A stretch of DNA of 64,000 nucleotides from Gammaproteobacteria bacterium (GCA_002689445.1 NZGC01000081.1:20819-84818); one strand, 5' to 3'; shown: positions 35,514-44,519, numbered from the stretch's first letter. The notes: generated from the sequence alone by a model not told the origin. Made by a program: numbers and translations.

Positions 35514-37172
35514 ATGGAACGCGAGTCAATGGAATTTGATGTTGTTATTGTTGGTGGCGGACCTGCTGGCTTATCTGCCGCCATCAAATATTCCCAGCTC
35601 GCAATCGAAGCTGGCGCCGAACCTTCGGTCTGTTTGGTCGAGAAAGGCTCAGAAATTGGAGCTCACATCTTATCTGGCGCCGTGGTTGAACCCAGAGCAC
35701 TCAACGAGCTTTTTCCTGATTGGCAAGCGATGGGCGCTCCTCTTAATAACCCAGTAACAGAAGATGATGTTTATTTACTGACAGATGACCATCAGGGCAT
35801 GCGCTTACCTGCTTTGTTTGTACCCAGTGCACTTCACAATCATGGCAACTACGCCACCAGCCTCGCCAACCTTTGTCGTTGGCTCGGAGAGCAAGCCGAA
35901 GAACTCGGCGTCAACATTTTCCCAGGATTTGCGGCCAGTGAAGTCCTCTACCACGAGGATGGCAGCATTAAAGGCATTGCTACCGGTGATATGGGCGTCG
36001 ACGCGAGCGGTGAGCATAAAGCCAGCTACACCCCTGGCTACGAGCTACATGCCAAGTACACCATCTTCGCCGAGGGTTGCCGAGGCCATCTGGGCAAGCA
36101 ACTTATCGGGAAATTTAGTCTCGATCAGCATTCTGACACGCAGCATTACGGCATCGGCTTCAAAGAAATTTGGGATATCGACCCCGACAAACATACACCG
36201 GGGAAGGTCGTCCATACGGTTGGATGGCCATTAGATTTTGGCCCAGGTGGAACACTTGGCGGCTCGTACCTATACCATCTTGAAAACAATCAGGTTGCTA
36301 TTGGCCTTATTGTAGACCTTGGTTACAGCAACCCTCATCTCTCCCCGTTTGATGAGTTTCAGCGGTTCAAACATCACAAACTGATTCGCCAAACCCTCGA
36401 AGGGGGTAAGAGAATCGCCTATGGCGCTCGAGCAGTTGTTAAAGGTGGTTATCAGGCCGTACCGGAGTTGGTTATGCCCGGCGGATTACTTGCAGGCGAT
36501 GACGCTGGCTTTCTCAACAACCTCAAGCAAAAAGGAACGCATACAGCCATGAAATCTGGGATGCTGGCAGCGGAAGCCGTCTTTAATGCCATTTCCGCCG
36601 GCAGTGAAGGCAGAGAAACACTCACCGCTTATCAGACACTGTATGAGCAATCCTGGTTGCACGACGAACTCTATACGGCGCGCAATATTATGCCCGCGCA
36701 GCACAAATTCGGTATGTTTCTCGGCGCTATGTTTGCCTGGGTCGACCAATATCTATTTCGAGGCAAACTGCCCTTTACCTGGACCGACCCAAAACCCGAT
36801 TACGCCAAGCTCAAACACCAATCCGCGTGTCACAAGCCGGATTACCCAAAACCCGACGGAATACTCAGTTTTGACAAGTTGAGCAGCGTGTTTCTCACCA
36901 ACACCTATCATGAAGAAGATCAGCCGTGCCACCTCACACTCACTGACCCAAGCATTCCCATTGCGCAAAACCTACCCCAATTTGACGAGCCCGCTCAACG
37001 GTATTGCCCTGCGGGTGTCTATGAAATCGTCGAGGAAGCAGAAGGGCCAAGATTTCAAATCAACGCACAAAATTGCATCCACTGCAAAACTTGTGACATC
37101 AAAGACCCCTCCCAAAACATCAACTGGATTGTTCCAGAGGGTACCGGCGGGCCAAATTACGGCAACATGTAA
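35514..37172 (+). CDS. Electron transfer flavoprotein-ubiquinone oxidoreductase
   Basis: A membrane-associated FAD and [4Fe-4S] enzyme of 552 residues that passes electrons from ETF to ubiquinone. The N-terminal dinucleotide motif reads VVIVGGGPAGLSAAIK. The quinone-binding region follows, with GAHILSGAVVEPRALNELF and the FAEGCRGHLGKQL segment. The C-terminal cluster domain supplies Cys in CPAGVYEIV and NCIHCKTCDIKDPSQNI. The ATG at 35514 has GGAG about eight bases upstream. It is divergent from etfBA across a 277-base region in which a TTACAAT-like -10 is visible near 35480. Confidence 0.97.
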   Translation: MERESMEFDVVIVGGGPAGLSAAIKYSQLAIEAGAEPSVCLVEKGSEIGAHILSGAVVEPRALNELFPDWQAMGAPLNNPVTEDDVYLLTDDHQGMRLPALFVPSALHNHGNYATSLANLCRWLGEQAEELGVNIFPGFAASEVLYHEDGSIKGIATGDMGVDASGEHKASYTPGYELHAKYTIFAEGCRGHLGKQLIGKFSLDQHSDTQHYGIGFKEIWDIDPDKHTPGKVVHTVGWPLDFGPGGTLGGSYLYHLENNQVAIGLIVDLGYSNPHLSPFDEFQRFKHHKLIRQTLEGGKRIAYGARAVVKGGYQAVPELVMPGGLLAGDDAGFLNNLKQKGTHTAMKSGMLAAEAVFNAISAGSEGRETLTAYQTLYEQSWLHDELYTARNIMPAQHKFGMFLGAMFAWVDQYLFRGKLPFTWTDPKPDYAKLKHQSACHKPDYPKPDGILSFDKLSSVFLTNTYHEEDQPCHLTLTDPSIPIAQNLPQFDEPAQRYCPAGVYEIVEEAEGPRFQINAQNCIHCKTCDIKDPSQNINWIVPEGTGGPNYGNM

Positions 37173-37412
37173 GGCACAGGCTCAGCGCGCCGCCGACATC
37201 CTAGCACGTCGATAATGAATCGATGCTTTGGGGATGCGGCGGTAACACCCAAACTTGGCTTGGGCGCAACCCCGGCCTAAGTGGGAATCAACTCCATAAA
37301 GATATAAGGCAATAAAGTAGCGGGTCACAAACTTACCTACTGAACATCTTGTGATGACTCGTAGAGATTCTTAATCGAGAGGGCCTTTCAAAGACCTGCA
37401 CCAAAGTTGAAC

Positions 37413-37952
37413 CTAGACAGGAACTGTAAACGCTTTGCCGGCGCTCCAAATCAACCATTGCGCACTATCGACATCCTCGATCAGCAAATTCATCAGTTGA
37501 TAGTAAGTATTTCGATTAAGTTTTGCCCACAAGCCGTCGCGAATCAGCACGTAGGGCAATGGAACCTCTTCCTTAACCTCAAACCTCAAGGGATTGGAAG
37601 CACCGATAGTCACCTGATCGCCAACGTTGGTCGTGATCGTCAATTTTTGTCCAGCGCCTTGTCCTTCCTGGACTAACGCAACCCCTACAAACGGCACATC
37701 CTCAACAACAATTCGACAAGCCTCAACCGGGGTGACCAAGTAATATTCATCGTTGGTACGCCGCAGCACCCGAGCGAACAGCCTAATCAACCGAGCCCGG
37801 GTAATCTGACTTCCTTCGTAAATCCAATCACCGCGATCATTGATCAGCATATCGATTGGATAGACTCGTTCAGGATGCCATAGATGCACAGGAGGTGGAG
37901 CCGAGTCCGCCACCTTCCCGAGTTCATTTTGCAAGCTGTAAGGCAAATTCAT
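37413..37952 (-). CDS. DUF1285 family protein
   Basis: A conserved uncharacterised protein of about 179 residues. It matches the DUF1285 pattern: PPPVHLWHPERVYPIDMLI, then GDWIYEGSQITRARLIRLFARVLRR, split here after ITRAR, and YYLVTPVEACRIVVEDVPFVGV. Structures of the family show a two-domain fold, and no activity is established. The ATG at 37952 is used; a TTG at 37964 overlaps the stop of the upstream phosphoesterase as TTGA and could be the coupled start. The two genes are likely co-transcribed. Confidence 0.88.
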   Translation of the reverse strand: MNLPYSLQNELGKVADSAPPPVHLWHPERVYPIDMLINDRGDWIYEGSQITRARLIRLFARVLRRTNDEYYLVTPVEACRIVVEDVPFVGVALVQEGQGAGQKLTITTNVGDQVTIGASNPLRFEVKEEVPLPYVLIRDGLWAKLNRNTYYQLMNLLIEDVDSAQWLIWSAGKAFTVPV

Positions 37953-37960
37953 GTCAATAT

Positions 37961-38443
37961 TCAAAACTTGATAATCTCGGTCTCGAGGGTCGGTAAATCG
38001 ACAATACCCAAGTTATTAAAGCCCTTCATCATGCCGGCGCATTCACCTGGATTAAACGTAAGGCAGGTAGCCTTCCACTCGCAATGATAGCGATGCGTGT
38101 GTCCGTGCAATCGGAGATCCCCAAATTCTGACTCACCCTCAAAATCTAACGGATCATGTACGACCAACACCTGCCGCCCTTGAAGGCTAAAACGCCAAGG
38201 CGGTTCATGGAAATTAAAGCCATGATGAAGGATCGCCGCTTCGAGACTCTCTCGTTCTTGATCATTGTTACCGAAAACACCCGACAACGGCATGGTCAAA
38301 CCAGACAAGACATCAAGGGTCTTCGCCTGAGTAATGTCTCCGGTATGAATGACCTGGTCCACCCCTGTGTCATTGAATACCGCAACGATTTCCCGGCAAT
38401 TTTTAAGGTTATTATGGGTATCGCTGACAATGCCCAGACGCAT
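37961..38443 (-). CDS. YfcE/MJ0936-family metallophosphoesterase
   Basis: A 160-residue calcineurin-like phosphoesterase. All metal-ligand motifs are seen: SDTHNN at the N-terminus, HTGDITQ, GVFGNNDQ, VVHD and LHGHTHRY. Members hydrolyse phosphodiesters in vitro with Mn2+ or Ni2+, and the cellular substrate is unknown. It is the first gene of a probable pair with the DUF1285 gene. Confidence 0.93.
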   Translation of the reverse strand: MRLGIVSDTHNNLKNCREIVAVFNDTGVDQVIHTGDITQAKTLDVLSGLTMPLSGVFGNNDQERESLEAAILHHGFNFHEPPWRFSLQGRQVLVVHDPLDFEGESEFGDLRLHGHTHRYHCEWKATCLTFNPGECAGMMKGFNNLGIVDLPTLETEIIKF

Positions 38444-38499
38444 CAGACGATCCTCTTGTCAGGCTGCTCGACAGCATTTTTTTCACCTACTGCCTTCTG

Positions 38500-39642
38500 C
38501 TAGGCAACTTTTTCTAAAATGTGGATACCACAAGCTGATCCAAGACCGATCACATGGGTCAGTCCAAGACGAGCCCCTTCCACTTGCCGCTTGCCAGCTT
38601 CACCTCTCAAATGGGTACAGACCTCATAGATATTCGCAATGCCGGTCGCACCCAGAGGGTGACCTTTAGATAGCAGACCTCCGCTCACATTCACAGGTAC
38701 CCGTCCGCCCAGTGCGACCTCGCCCTCATCGATCATACGGCCCGCCTCACCATCTGCACAGAGACTGAGGTTCTCATAATGTAAAATCTCTGCGGTAGCA
38801 AAGCAGTCATGGAGCTCGACAAGGTCTATATCCGTCGCAGCAACACCCGCCATTTCATAGGCTTGCTGGGCTGCTATTCGGGTTACTGCGTTGACATCGG
38901 GCATTACTAAATCACGATCAGTATATGGGTCGCTGGCCAGCACAGATGCTTTGACTCGAACCGCCCGTTGCATACCCAATTCCTTGGCTTTCTTCTCTGA
39001 AACCAGTACTGCAGCAGCCGAGCCATCGACATTAACCGAGCACATTAATTTGGTGTTCGGGTAAGAAATCATTTCGGCGTTCATTACGGTTTCAAGCGGT
39101 GTTTCAATCTGATACATCGCTTTAGCATTTAATGTTGAGTGATGATGATTTTTCACCGACACTTTCGCAAACTGCTCGAAGGTTGTGCCGTGGTTTCGTG
39201 CATGCTCCATTCCTGCCTCGGCAAAAACAGACGGCATAGTGCCCGATCCCAGTAAGCCTTCTTTGGGAATGCCCGCTCCACCGCCGGCTCCACCCAGCAA
39301 GCCTTTGCCCATTTGCTCGACGCCAACGGCTAAAACGCAGTCATAAACTCCGGCCTTGATCGACATCCAGGCTTCTCGAAAAGCGGTGGCACCGGTTGCA
39401 CAAGCATTGGCGCAATTGACCACCGCGATACCTGTTTGACCTATTTCCTGAAGTATTCGCTGCCCTACCATCGCATTCGCTTGGCCAAGATTACCGCAAT
39501 AAAACGCCTGCATATCATGGATCGTTAAGCCCGCATCATCGAGGGCCAATAATGCTGCTTCGGCTCCGATTTGTGGCACCGTTCTGTCGGGGAAACGACC
39601 AAACTTGATCATATCTACCCCCATCACGTAAACATCACTCAT
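38500..39642 (-). CDS. SCP-x/thiolase-type acetyl-CoA acetyltransferase
   Basis: A 380-residue thiolase-superfamily protein of the SCP-x/lipid-transfer type. The nucleophile region is VVNCANACATGATAFREA, with the reactive Cys in NACATG. Later motifs are VELHDCFATAEILHYE and GGLLSKGHPLGATGIANIYE, where the general-base His lies. Such proteins cleave branched-chain or sterol-side-chain 3-ketoacyl-CoA and need an OB-fold partner, which is the next gene upstream (15 bases away). They probably form a heterocomplex. Confidence 0.92.
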   Translation of the reverse strand: MSDVYVMGVDMIKFGRFPDRTVPQIGAEAALLALDDAGLTIHDMQAFYCGNLGQANAMVGQRILQEIGQTGIAVVNCANACATGATAFREAWMSIKAGVYDCVLAVGVEQMGKGLLGGAGGGAGIPKEGLLGSGTMPSVFAEAGMEHARNHGTTFEQFAKVSVKNHHHSTLNAKAMYQIETPLETVMNAEMISYPNTKLMCSVNVDGSAAAVLVSEKKAKELGMQRAVRVKASVLASDPYTDRDLVMPDVNAVTRIAAQQAYEMAGVAATDIDLVELHDCFATAEILHYENLSLCADGEAGRMIDEGEVALGGRVPVNVSGGLLSKGHPLGATGIANIYEVCTHLRGEAGKRQVEGARLGLTHVIGLGSACGIHILEKVA

Positions 39643-39657
39643 AATCGCCTCCGTCCC

Positions 39658-40089
39658 TTAGTTCAGTGGTCTAAAAAAATAACTGAGATACTGGTTCCCG
39701 TCTTTGTCTTTGCGTCCTAAGGCATCTGCAAAAACCACCTCAACTGGCATATCAAATTCCAGGTTAGCGGGATCCGGCTCAATATCGATAAGATTTCCCT
39801 TTAATGTCGCGCCGTCTTCCAAATCGACAATGGCGGAGATATAAGGCACGTCTATTCCTGGAAAACTTCGATAGACAATACTATAAGAGTAGAGCTTTCC
39901 GCGATTGCCGAGCCGCTTCGGGCTCAACTGATCTCGGGCCCCACACTTTGAGCAAGTGCTGCGATCCCCTAAAAATATCGCTCGACAGGCGCCACATTCG
40001 AGCCCCTCCAAATAGGGGTCATTGGTATCTGCACCCTTTAAATACGGCACAACCGGCAGCGGCCCTTGCTGTTTTGATTGTTCTGACAT
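39658..40089 (-). CDS. Zn-ribbon/OB-fold acyl-CoA-binding protein (DUF35)
   Basis: A 143-residue partner of the adjacent thiolase. The N-terminal rubredoxin-like zinc ribbon has LECGACRAIFLGDRSTCSKCG with its four Cys, and the OB-fold follows (GKLYSYSIVYRSFPGIDVPY, split at GKLYSYS). In related systems (for example steroid-degrading Ltp2/DUF35 or archaeal thiolase/HMG-CoA synthase complexes) the DUF35 protein channels the acyl-CoA. The pairing here supports the same role (inference). Confidence 0.92.
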   Translation of the reverse strand: MSEQSKQQGPLPVVPYLKGADTNDPYLEGLECGACRAIFLGDRSTCSKCGARDQLSPKRLGNRGKLYSYSIVYRSFPGIDVPYISAIVDLEDGATLKGNLIDIEPDPANLEFDMPVEVVFADALGRKDKDGNQYLSYFFRPLN

Positions 40090-40468
40090 CTTCGTCCTCT
40101 TCCGCTATGACTGATTCGCTGTGAAGGCATTGAACTGCCGAATTGATCAAGACAAATCTACGCTAACTGTTGGCTCCTTGGCGTCTCGGCGTTTGCCAGC
40201 GACGCCCCTCATTGGTCCTGTCAAATTTGAAATGGGATTAATTTTTTAATGGATTCTCGGTTTTTCCCTCGGTTTCCCGTTGGTTTTTCCCTCTGCTTCC
40301 CTTCGTTTCCCCTTGTTTTGTCTTGGGTTCCACATCCGGGGTTTGCGTCAATTTTTCTACCTACCACCCAGGTTGACCAATTGATTCTGATCAATCCTCG
40401 ACTGACTAGGATAAACTCTGATTCAATAGCTTCACCCCACCAGAATAGCTTGGTCAAGGTGAGGTATA
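40090..40468. other. Non-coding region with a polypyrimidine tract
   Basis: About 420 bases without a gene. The main feature is a C/T-rich stretch at about 40255-40332 made of degenerate TTTCCC units, with the 12-mer GGTTTTTCCCTC present twice. The complementary strand therefore has five G-runs of three or four bases spaced seven to ten apart, which could form a G-quadruplex. No terminator or tRNA is seen. Confidence 0.6.
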
Positions 40469-40482
40469 CAAGACTTGTCTTG
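40469..40482 (+). promoter_or_regulatory. Perfect palindrome upstream of the FMN reductase
   Basis: CAAGAC-TT-GTCTTG is a perfect inverted repeat about 28 bases before the start codon of the reductase. It overlaps a TATACA-like -10 (40465-40470). It is a plausible repressor operator, but the protein is unknown and no regulator gene is adjacent. Confidence 0.4.
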
Positions 40483-40510
40483 ACTCAAAGAATCTAAGAG
40501 AAAGGTATCT

Positions 40511-41080
40511 ATGGCAAATTTTATTGGGGTCGTCGGTAGCGATCGACCCGAGTCATTTAATCAACAGGCGCTAGCCCTCTTAGAGGGCTCATTACATCAG
40601 TCTGATCATACAGTAGACAGACTGCTCTTAGCAGATCCGACATTGCCGATTTATACTCAGATCACCGAGGCCGATGTTGGTCAACCAACACAGGTGACGC
40701 AATTCAGAGAGAGCATCAAGAAGGCCGATGGTCTGCTTTTTGCGTGTCCTGAGTACAACGGTTTGATGCCACCTGCTTTACTCAACGGCCTTACTTGGGC
40801 GACTCGAAGCCCTACGGCTCAGGCGGACCTTTCTCCCTTTGCTTTGAAACCTTGCTTCATTGCCTCGAGTAGTCCCGGCTCATTAGGGGGCATACGTGCC
40901 GCGAGTCAGCTTGCGAATTACCTTATCGGCCTAGGAGCCTTAGTTTATCCCCAGTTTTTTTTGATCGCTAACGCCTATCAAGTTTTTGATCCATCAAAAC
41001 CCGAGGCTCTCCAAGCCTTTCAACAAAAAGCCGAAAGCCTCAGTCTTGAATTCGCACGATTTTGCCAGGCTGGCAACTGA
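40511..41080 (+). CDS. NADPH-dependent FMN reductase / chromate-reductase family
   Basis: A 189-residue flavodoxin-like NAD(P)H:quinone or FMN reductase. The flavin phosphate loop is an unusual GSDRPESFNQQAL instead of the typical GSLRxxSxN. The second motif FACPEYNGLMPPALLNGLTW and third SSSPGSLGGIRAASQL match the family. It has AAAGG about nine bases upstream of its ATG. It may protect against quinones or oxidised metals. It stands alone between the thiolase pair and an SRPBCC gene. Confidence 0.85.
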   Translation: MANFIGVVGSDRPESFNQQALALLEGSLHQSDHTVDRLLLADPTLPIYTQITEADVGQPTQVTQFRESIKKADGLLFACPEYNGLMPPALLNGLTWATRSPTAQADLSPFALKPCFIASSSPGSLGGIRAASQLANYLIGLGALVYPQFFLIANAYQVFDPSKPEALQAFQQKAESLSLEFARFCQAGN

Positions 41081-41132
41081 GCTGAAAAGCATCCCGCTTA
41101 ACCGTTACATTAACCGCCTGTTTCGTGGAGGT

Positions 41133-41549
41133 TCAGTCAGTTACCGATGCGGCTTCTTTGGCCACCACCTCAAGCAACTGCTGCAGTGCGCCCTGCATGC
41201 TGTCTTGTAAAAATGGTTCAAAGGCTGTCGGCCTAATTTCTGCTTGCCATCGGAGTTGGCAGCGATTCGGTGCGATTACCATTAGTTGCATCGAGGCTTC
41301 ATGGTGCTCGAGCGGCATCGGCGATGATATACATTGATAAACCAACCGATAGGCCTCCGAGTCTAGGGTAACAATTCTTTCTTGAATGGTTCCTGCGCCG
41401 GGTAAATCTAAGGTCCGCACATTCCCATCCAAGTCACAAGACTCTACCCCTGGGACCCAATCAACTCGATTCGGCGTGCCGATCACCCGCCATACCACCA
41501 ACGCCGACACCTCAAAATCATGCTCAAATACCAACATATCAGTTCTCAT
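41133..41549 (-). CDS. SRPBCC (START-like) domain protein
   Basis: A 138-residue protein of the SRPBCC/polyketide-cyclase lipid-binding fold. The hydrophobic-cavity fold is suggested by the N-terminal FEVSALVVWRVIGTPNRV and the C-terminal amphipathic helix DSMQGALQQLLEVVAKEA. No catalytic residues can be assigned. It is transcribed two bases after the CDF transporter gene and is probably in its operon. The ligand is unknown. Confidence 0.8.
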   Translation of the reverse strand: MRTDMLVFEHDFEVSALVVWRVIGTPNRVDWVPGVESCDLDGNVRTLDLPGAGTIQERIVTLDSEAYRLVYQCISSPMPLEHHEASMQLMVIAPNRCQLRWQAEIRPTAFEPFLQDSMQGALQQLLEVVAKEAASVTD

Positions 41550-41551
41550 CT

Positions 41552-42454
41552 TTAAGGATCTATTTCAATAAAGCACCAGCCGATTTCAGGCATCGCTACT
41601 TTTAAGTCGTGCTCTATTGCATCAATGAGCTCAGCCGCGGCCTGTATCGATAGGGTCGGCTCAATTCTAACCTTTGCCGCTAACAATATTTTGGGGCCCA
41701 TATGCAGCGTTACCATATCAAATAACGCGTCAACACCGGGTTTGCCCGCGATGATTGCGGCACCGATCTCCCTTAGCTCAGGCGTTGCGGATCGACCCAC
41801 CAATAGCCCCTGCAAGCGAACCGCTAATCCTAAAGCCACTCCAATTAATAATACGCCGATCAATATTGAGCCCAAGGCATCGTAAACCGGATTAGACGTC
41901 ACCAGCACCAAGCTCAAAGCACCAAAGGCAATGACTAATCCCAAAATCGCCGCTAGATCCTCACCCAGAACCACGACGATTTCTGCATTTCGCGTAGTTC
42001 TGAGCCATTGGAGTAATGATTCCTTTCTAGCCATCTTCTTGGCTTCACGGTACGCCCCATAAAAACTCGCCGCTTCCAGAACAATCGCGACACCCAGCAC
42101 CGTTAATCCGATCCATATCCCTATTACGGGCTCTGGATACTTAAGCTTGTGCCACCCCTCATAAATTGAGAAAAGACCACCCAAACTAAATAAAATCATG
42201 GCAACCACAAAGCTCCAGAAATAGCTCAACTTACCGTAACCCAGAGGATGTTCTTCGTCGGCCGGTTTGGTACTGCCTTTTAGGCCCACAAACAGCAAAA
42301 CCTGGTTACAGGTATCGGCAAAAGAATGGATTGCTTCTGCCATCAAGCTCCCCGATCCGGTGTGCAATGCTGCTATCAGTTTACTAATCGCAATACCAAA
42401 ATTGGCAAGGAAGGCGTACAAGATCGCCTTTGCGGGTGAACCAGATTGGGACAT
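41552..42454 (-). CDS. Cation diffusion facilitator, ZNT9-like group
   Basis: A 300-residue inner-membrane cation transporter with six hydrophobic segments and a cytoplasmic domain, expected to export Zn2+ or similar ions. The ATG at 42454 is preceded by AAGGG and gives a plausible N-terminus; an ATG at 42493 is alternative. The first metal site HSFADTCNQ (HxxxD) is kept. The second reads GEDLAAILGLV instead of HxxxD, as in the SLC30A9/ZNT9-like group. Metal specificity and direction are therefore less certain than in classical CDF proteins. Confidence 0.86.
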   Translation of the reverse strand: MSQSGSPAKAILYAFLANFGIAISKLIAALHTGSGSLMAEAIHSFADTCNQVLLFVGLKGSTKPADEEHPLGYGKLSYFWSFVVAMILFSLGGLFSIYEGWHKLKYPEPVIGIWIGLTVLGVAIVLEAASFYGAYREAKKMARKESLLQWLRTTRNAEIVVVLGEDLAAILGLVIAFGALSLVLVTSNPVYDALGSILIGVLLIGVALGLAVRLQGLLVGRSATPELREIGAAIIAGKPGVDALFDMVTLHMGPKILLAAKVRIEPTLSIQAAAELIDAIEHDLKVAMPEIGWCFIEIDP

Positions 42455-42491
42455 TGCCCTTGCTCTTTCGACAGATTTCTTAGAGTGTAGC

Positions 42492-43196
42492 ATGATGTGT
42501 CCTACCGCTTTGATTGGATTTGGCTTCAGACACCCTATGGATCAGCCCTTGCTAACCACCCAGGTCCTGCTACCGCCCAACCCTTCTTGCATGCTGATTT
42601 TGGCGCACGGTAGCGCTACCGCATTGACCTCTCCGCATCTCGAGTGTTTGAGTCAAAGTCTGTTCGATCAGGGCGTTGCCACCCTGCGCTTTAATTTTCG
42701 CTATCGTGACCGCGGCGCAGCATTCCCAAGGAATGTCGGGGAATCGACTTCTGACTATCTTGATGCGTTGACCCTTGGCCTCGACACGCTTCCAGACCTC
42801 GATATCTGGCTTTCGGGACACAGCTACGGTGGGCGCATCGCCTCACACCTGCTCGCTGATCTTGATTCCAGGCAACCTTCGAGCCTGGTTGATGCTCGGG
42901 TGCAGGGCGTTATTGCTTATTCGCTCCCGATCCATCCTGCGGGCAAGCCGAGCCTGAATCGCTGGGACCATCTTCGTCAGTTAAAGCGACCGTTATTATT
43001 TTTCAGCGGTGAGCGTGATGTGATGGCCAAAGCCGCTTTAGCAGAGCGTCTCTGTGAGACCTTCTCGACCTGCCAATGGCGAGCAATACCTGGCGCTGAT
43101 CATGGTTTCAAACAAACCCAACGTACCCGATCCAGGCGTGAGTCGGTCTATGATCGCGTTGCGCGGGAAACGTTAGACTTTATCTCCAAGACCTAG
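42492..43196 (+). CDS. Alpha/beta-hydrolase family protein
   Basis: A small alpha/beta hydrolase (KANL3/Tex30-like or dienelactone-hydrolase-like), about 234 residues. The oxyanion part ILAHGSATALTSPHL, the nucleophile elbow LSGHSYGGRIASHL (Ser in GHSYGG) and the catalytic His in PGADHGFK are present, with an acidic residue in SGERDVMAK. The start is uncertain: ATG at 42492 (used), 42495 or 42537 fit, none with a strong binding site. It is divergent from the CDF gene. Substrate unknown. Confidence 0.85.
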   Translation: MMCPTALIGFGFRHPMDQPLLTTQVLLPPNPSCMLILAHGSATALTSPHLECLSQSLFDQGVATLRFNFRYRDRGAAFPRNVGESTSDYLDALTLGLDTLPDLDIWLSGHSYGGRIASHLLADLDSRQPSSLVDARVQGVIAYSLPIHPAGKPSLNRWDHLRQLKRPLLFFSGERDVMAKAALAERLCETFSTCQWRAIPGADHGFKQTQRTRSRRESVYDRVARETLDFISKT

Positions 43197-43217
43197 TCTG
43201 GCCTCTTAACATCCGAT

Positions 43218-44519
43218 TTATATCCCTGGTACTGGGAAACTTTGGCAAAGGGTCTCTACTTCAGCCTTCACCGCATTAAGCACGGCTTCGTCTTCTGGTG
43301 TTTGAAGACATCGAATCATCCACCCTGCAAGTTGCGTCATCTCTGGCTCTTTCATCCCTCGCGCAGTGGCGGCTGGCGTGCCGATCCGAATGCCGCTCGG
43401 ACGTAATGGTGGATTCGGGTCATCAGGAATAATTTGCTTATTGGTCGTAATCTGAACTTGGTCGAGGGCTTCTTCTGCAGTTCGTCCATCAAGCCCAAAA
43501 GAAAGCATGGTATCGACCACGATCATGTGATTGTCTGTGCCACCCGTCACCAATTTTACCCCCGCTGCCATCAAACCTTGTGCCAAGGCTTGGGCATTGG
43601 CCAGCACCTGCGCCGCATAATCTCTGAACTCGGCGGTTTGTGCTTTCTCGAGGGTCACAGCAATGCCGGCAACCGCATTCATATGCGGCCCGCCCTGAAG
43701 CCCAGGAAATACCGACTTATCGATGGTTTTGGCAAACGGCTTGCGACAAAGGATCATGCCCCCTCGCGGACCTCTCAGTGACTTGTGGGTAGTTGTGGTC
43801 ATAATATCGAACCCGAAATCGAAGGGGTTCTTCATGGCTTTACCTGCCACTAAACCACCAAAATGAGAAGCATCCGTCATCGTAATCGCACCGACTTCAT
43901 CCGCTATTGCCTTAAACGCTGCATAATCAATGTCGCGGGGATACGAGGTATAGCCACACAGCATCAATTTTGGTTTTGTACGGAGCGCATCCGCGCGAAC
44001 TTGGTCAAAATCGACCGATCCATCAGAGGGATCCGTGATATATCGCACAAAATTAAACAACTGTCCCATATGCGAGACAGGTGCTCCGTGGGTTAAGTGC
44101 CCCCCATGGGATAGATCCATGGCCATAATCGTATCCCCAGGCTCGAGCAACCCGAGGTAAACCGCCTGATTCATTGCAGACCCGGATAGCGGCTGCACAT
44201 TCGCATGATCACAGCCAAACAAGGCCTTTGCGCGATCTCGAGCTAAGTTTTCAATCGCATCAGTATAGGTTTGCCCGCCGTAGTAACGTCGCCCAGGATA
44301 ACCCTCTGAATACTTGTTGGTGAACACGCTACCCAAGACGGCGAGCACCTCGGGGAAGGTGTAATTTTCGGAGGGAATCAATTCTATCCCATCTCGCTCC
44401 CGCTGCTCTTCACCTCGAAGCGCTGAATAAACGGCCGGATCATTCTCGGCGAGTGCTTGTAGGTTCGCCAAGGCCGCCGCAGCTTGCCGTTCGATCGTCG
44501 CTTTGGATGAATCTGACAT
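43218..44519 (-). CDS. glyA: Serine hydroxymethyltransferase
   Basis: PLP-dependent enzyme of 433 residues that interconverts serine and glycine and loads one-carbon units onto tetrahydrofolate. Seen are LIPSENYTFPEVL, NKYSEGYPGRRYYGGQ, QPLSGSAMNQAVY, the His in LSHGGHLTHGAPV and the PLP-lysine segment TTTTHKSLRGPRGG. Several motifs differ from typical gammaproteobacterial GlyA: LIPSEN instead of LIASEN, DASHFGGLVAG instead of DMAHxAGLVAAG, and CGYTSYPRDIDY. It looks like a separate SHMT clade, though all catalytic residues are kept. It has its own promoter (44656-44684) and a structured leader. Confidence 0.95.
   Translation of the reverse strand: MSDSSKATIERQAAAALANLQALAENDPAVYSALRGEEQRERDGIELIPSENYTFPEVLAVLGSVFTNKYSEGYPGRRYYGGQTYTDAIENLARDRAKALFGCDHANVQPLSGSAMNQAVYLGLLEPGDTIMAMDLSHGGHLTHGAPVSHMGQLFNFVRYITDPSDGSVDFDQVRADALRTKPKLMLCGYTSYPRDIDYAAFKAIADEVGAITMTDASHFGGLVAGKAMKNPFDFGFDIMTTTTHKSLRGPRGGMILCRKPFAKTIDKSVFPGLQGGPHMNAVAGIAVTLEKAQTAEFRDYAAQVLANAQALAQGLMAAGVKLVTGGTDNHMIVVDTMLSFGLDGRTAEEALDQVQITTNKQIIPDDPNPPLRPSGIRIGTPAATARGMKEPEMTQLAGWMIRCLQTPEDEAVLNAVKAEVETLCQSFPVPGI

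Noticed and set aside
42267-42491. N-terminal extension of the alpha/beta hydrolase back to 42267
   Set aside because: It lies antisense to the conserved N-terminal half of the CDF transporter and adds no recognisable domain.
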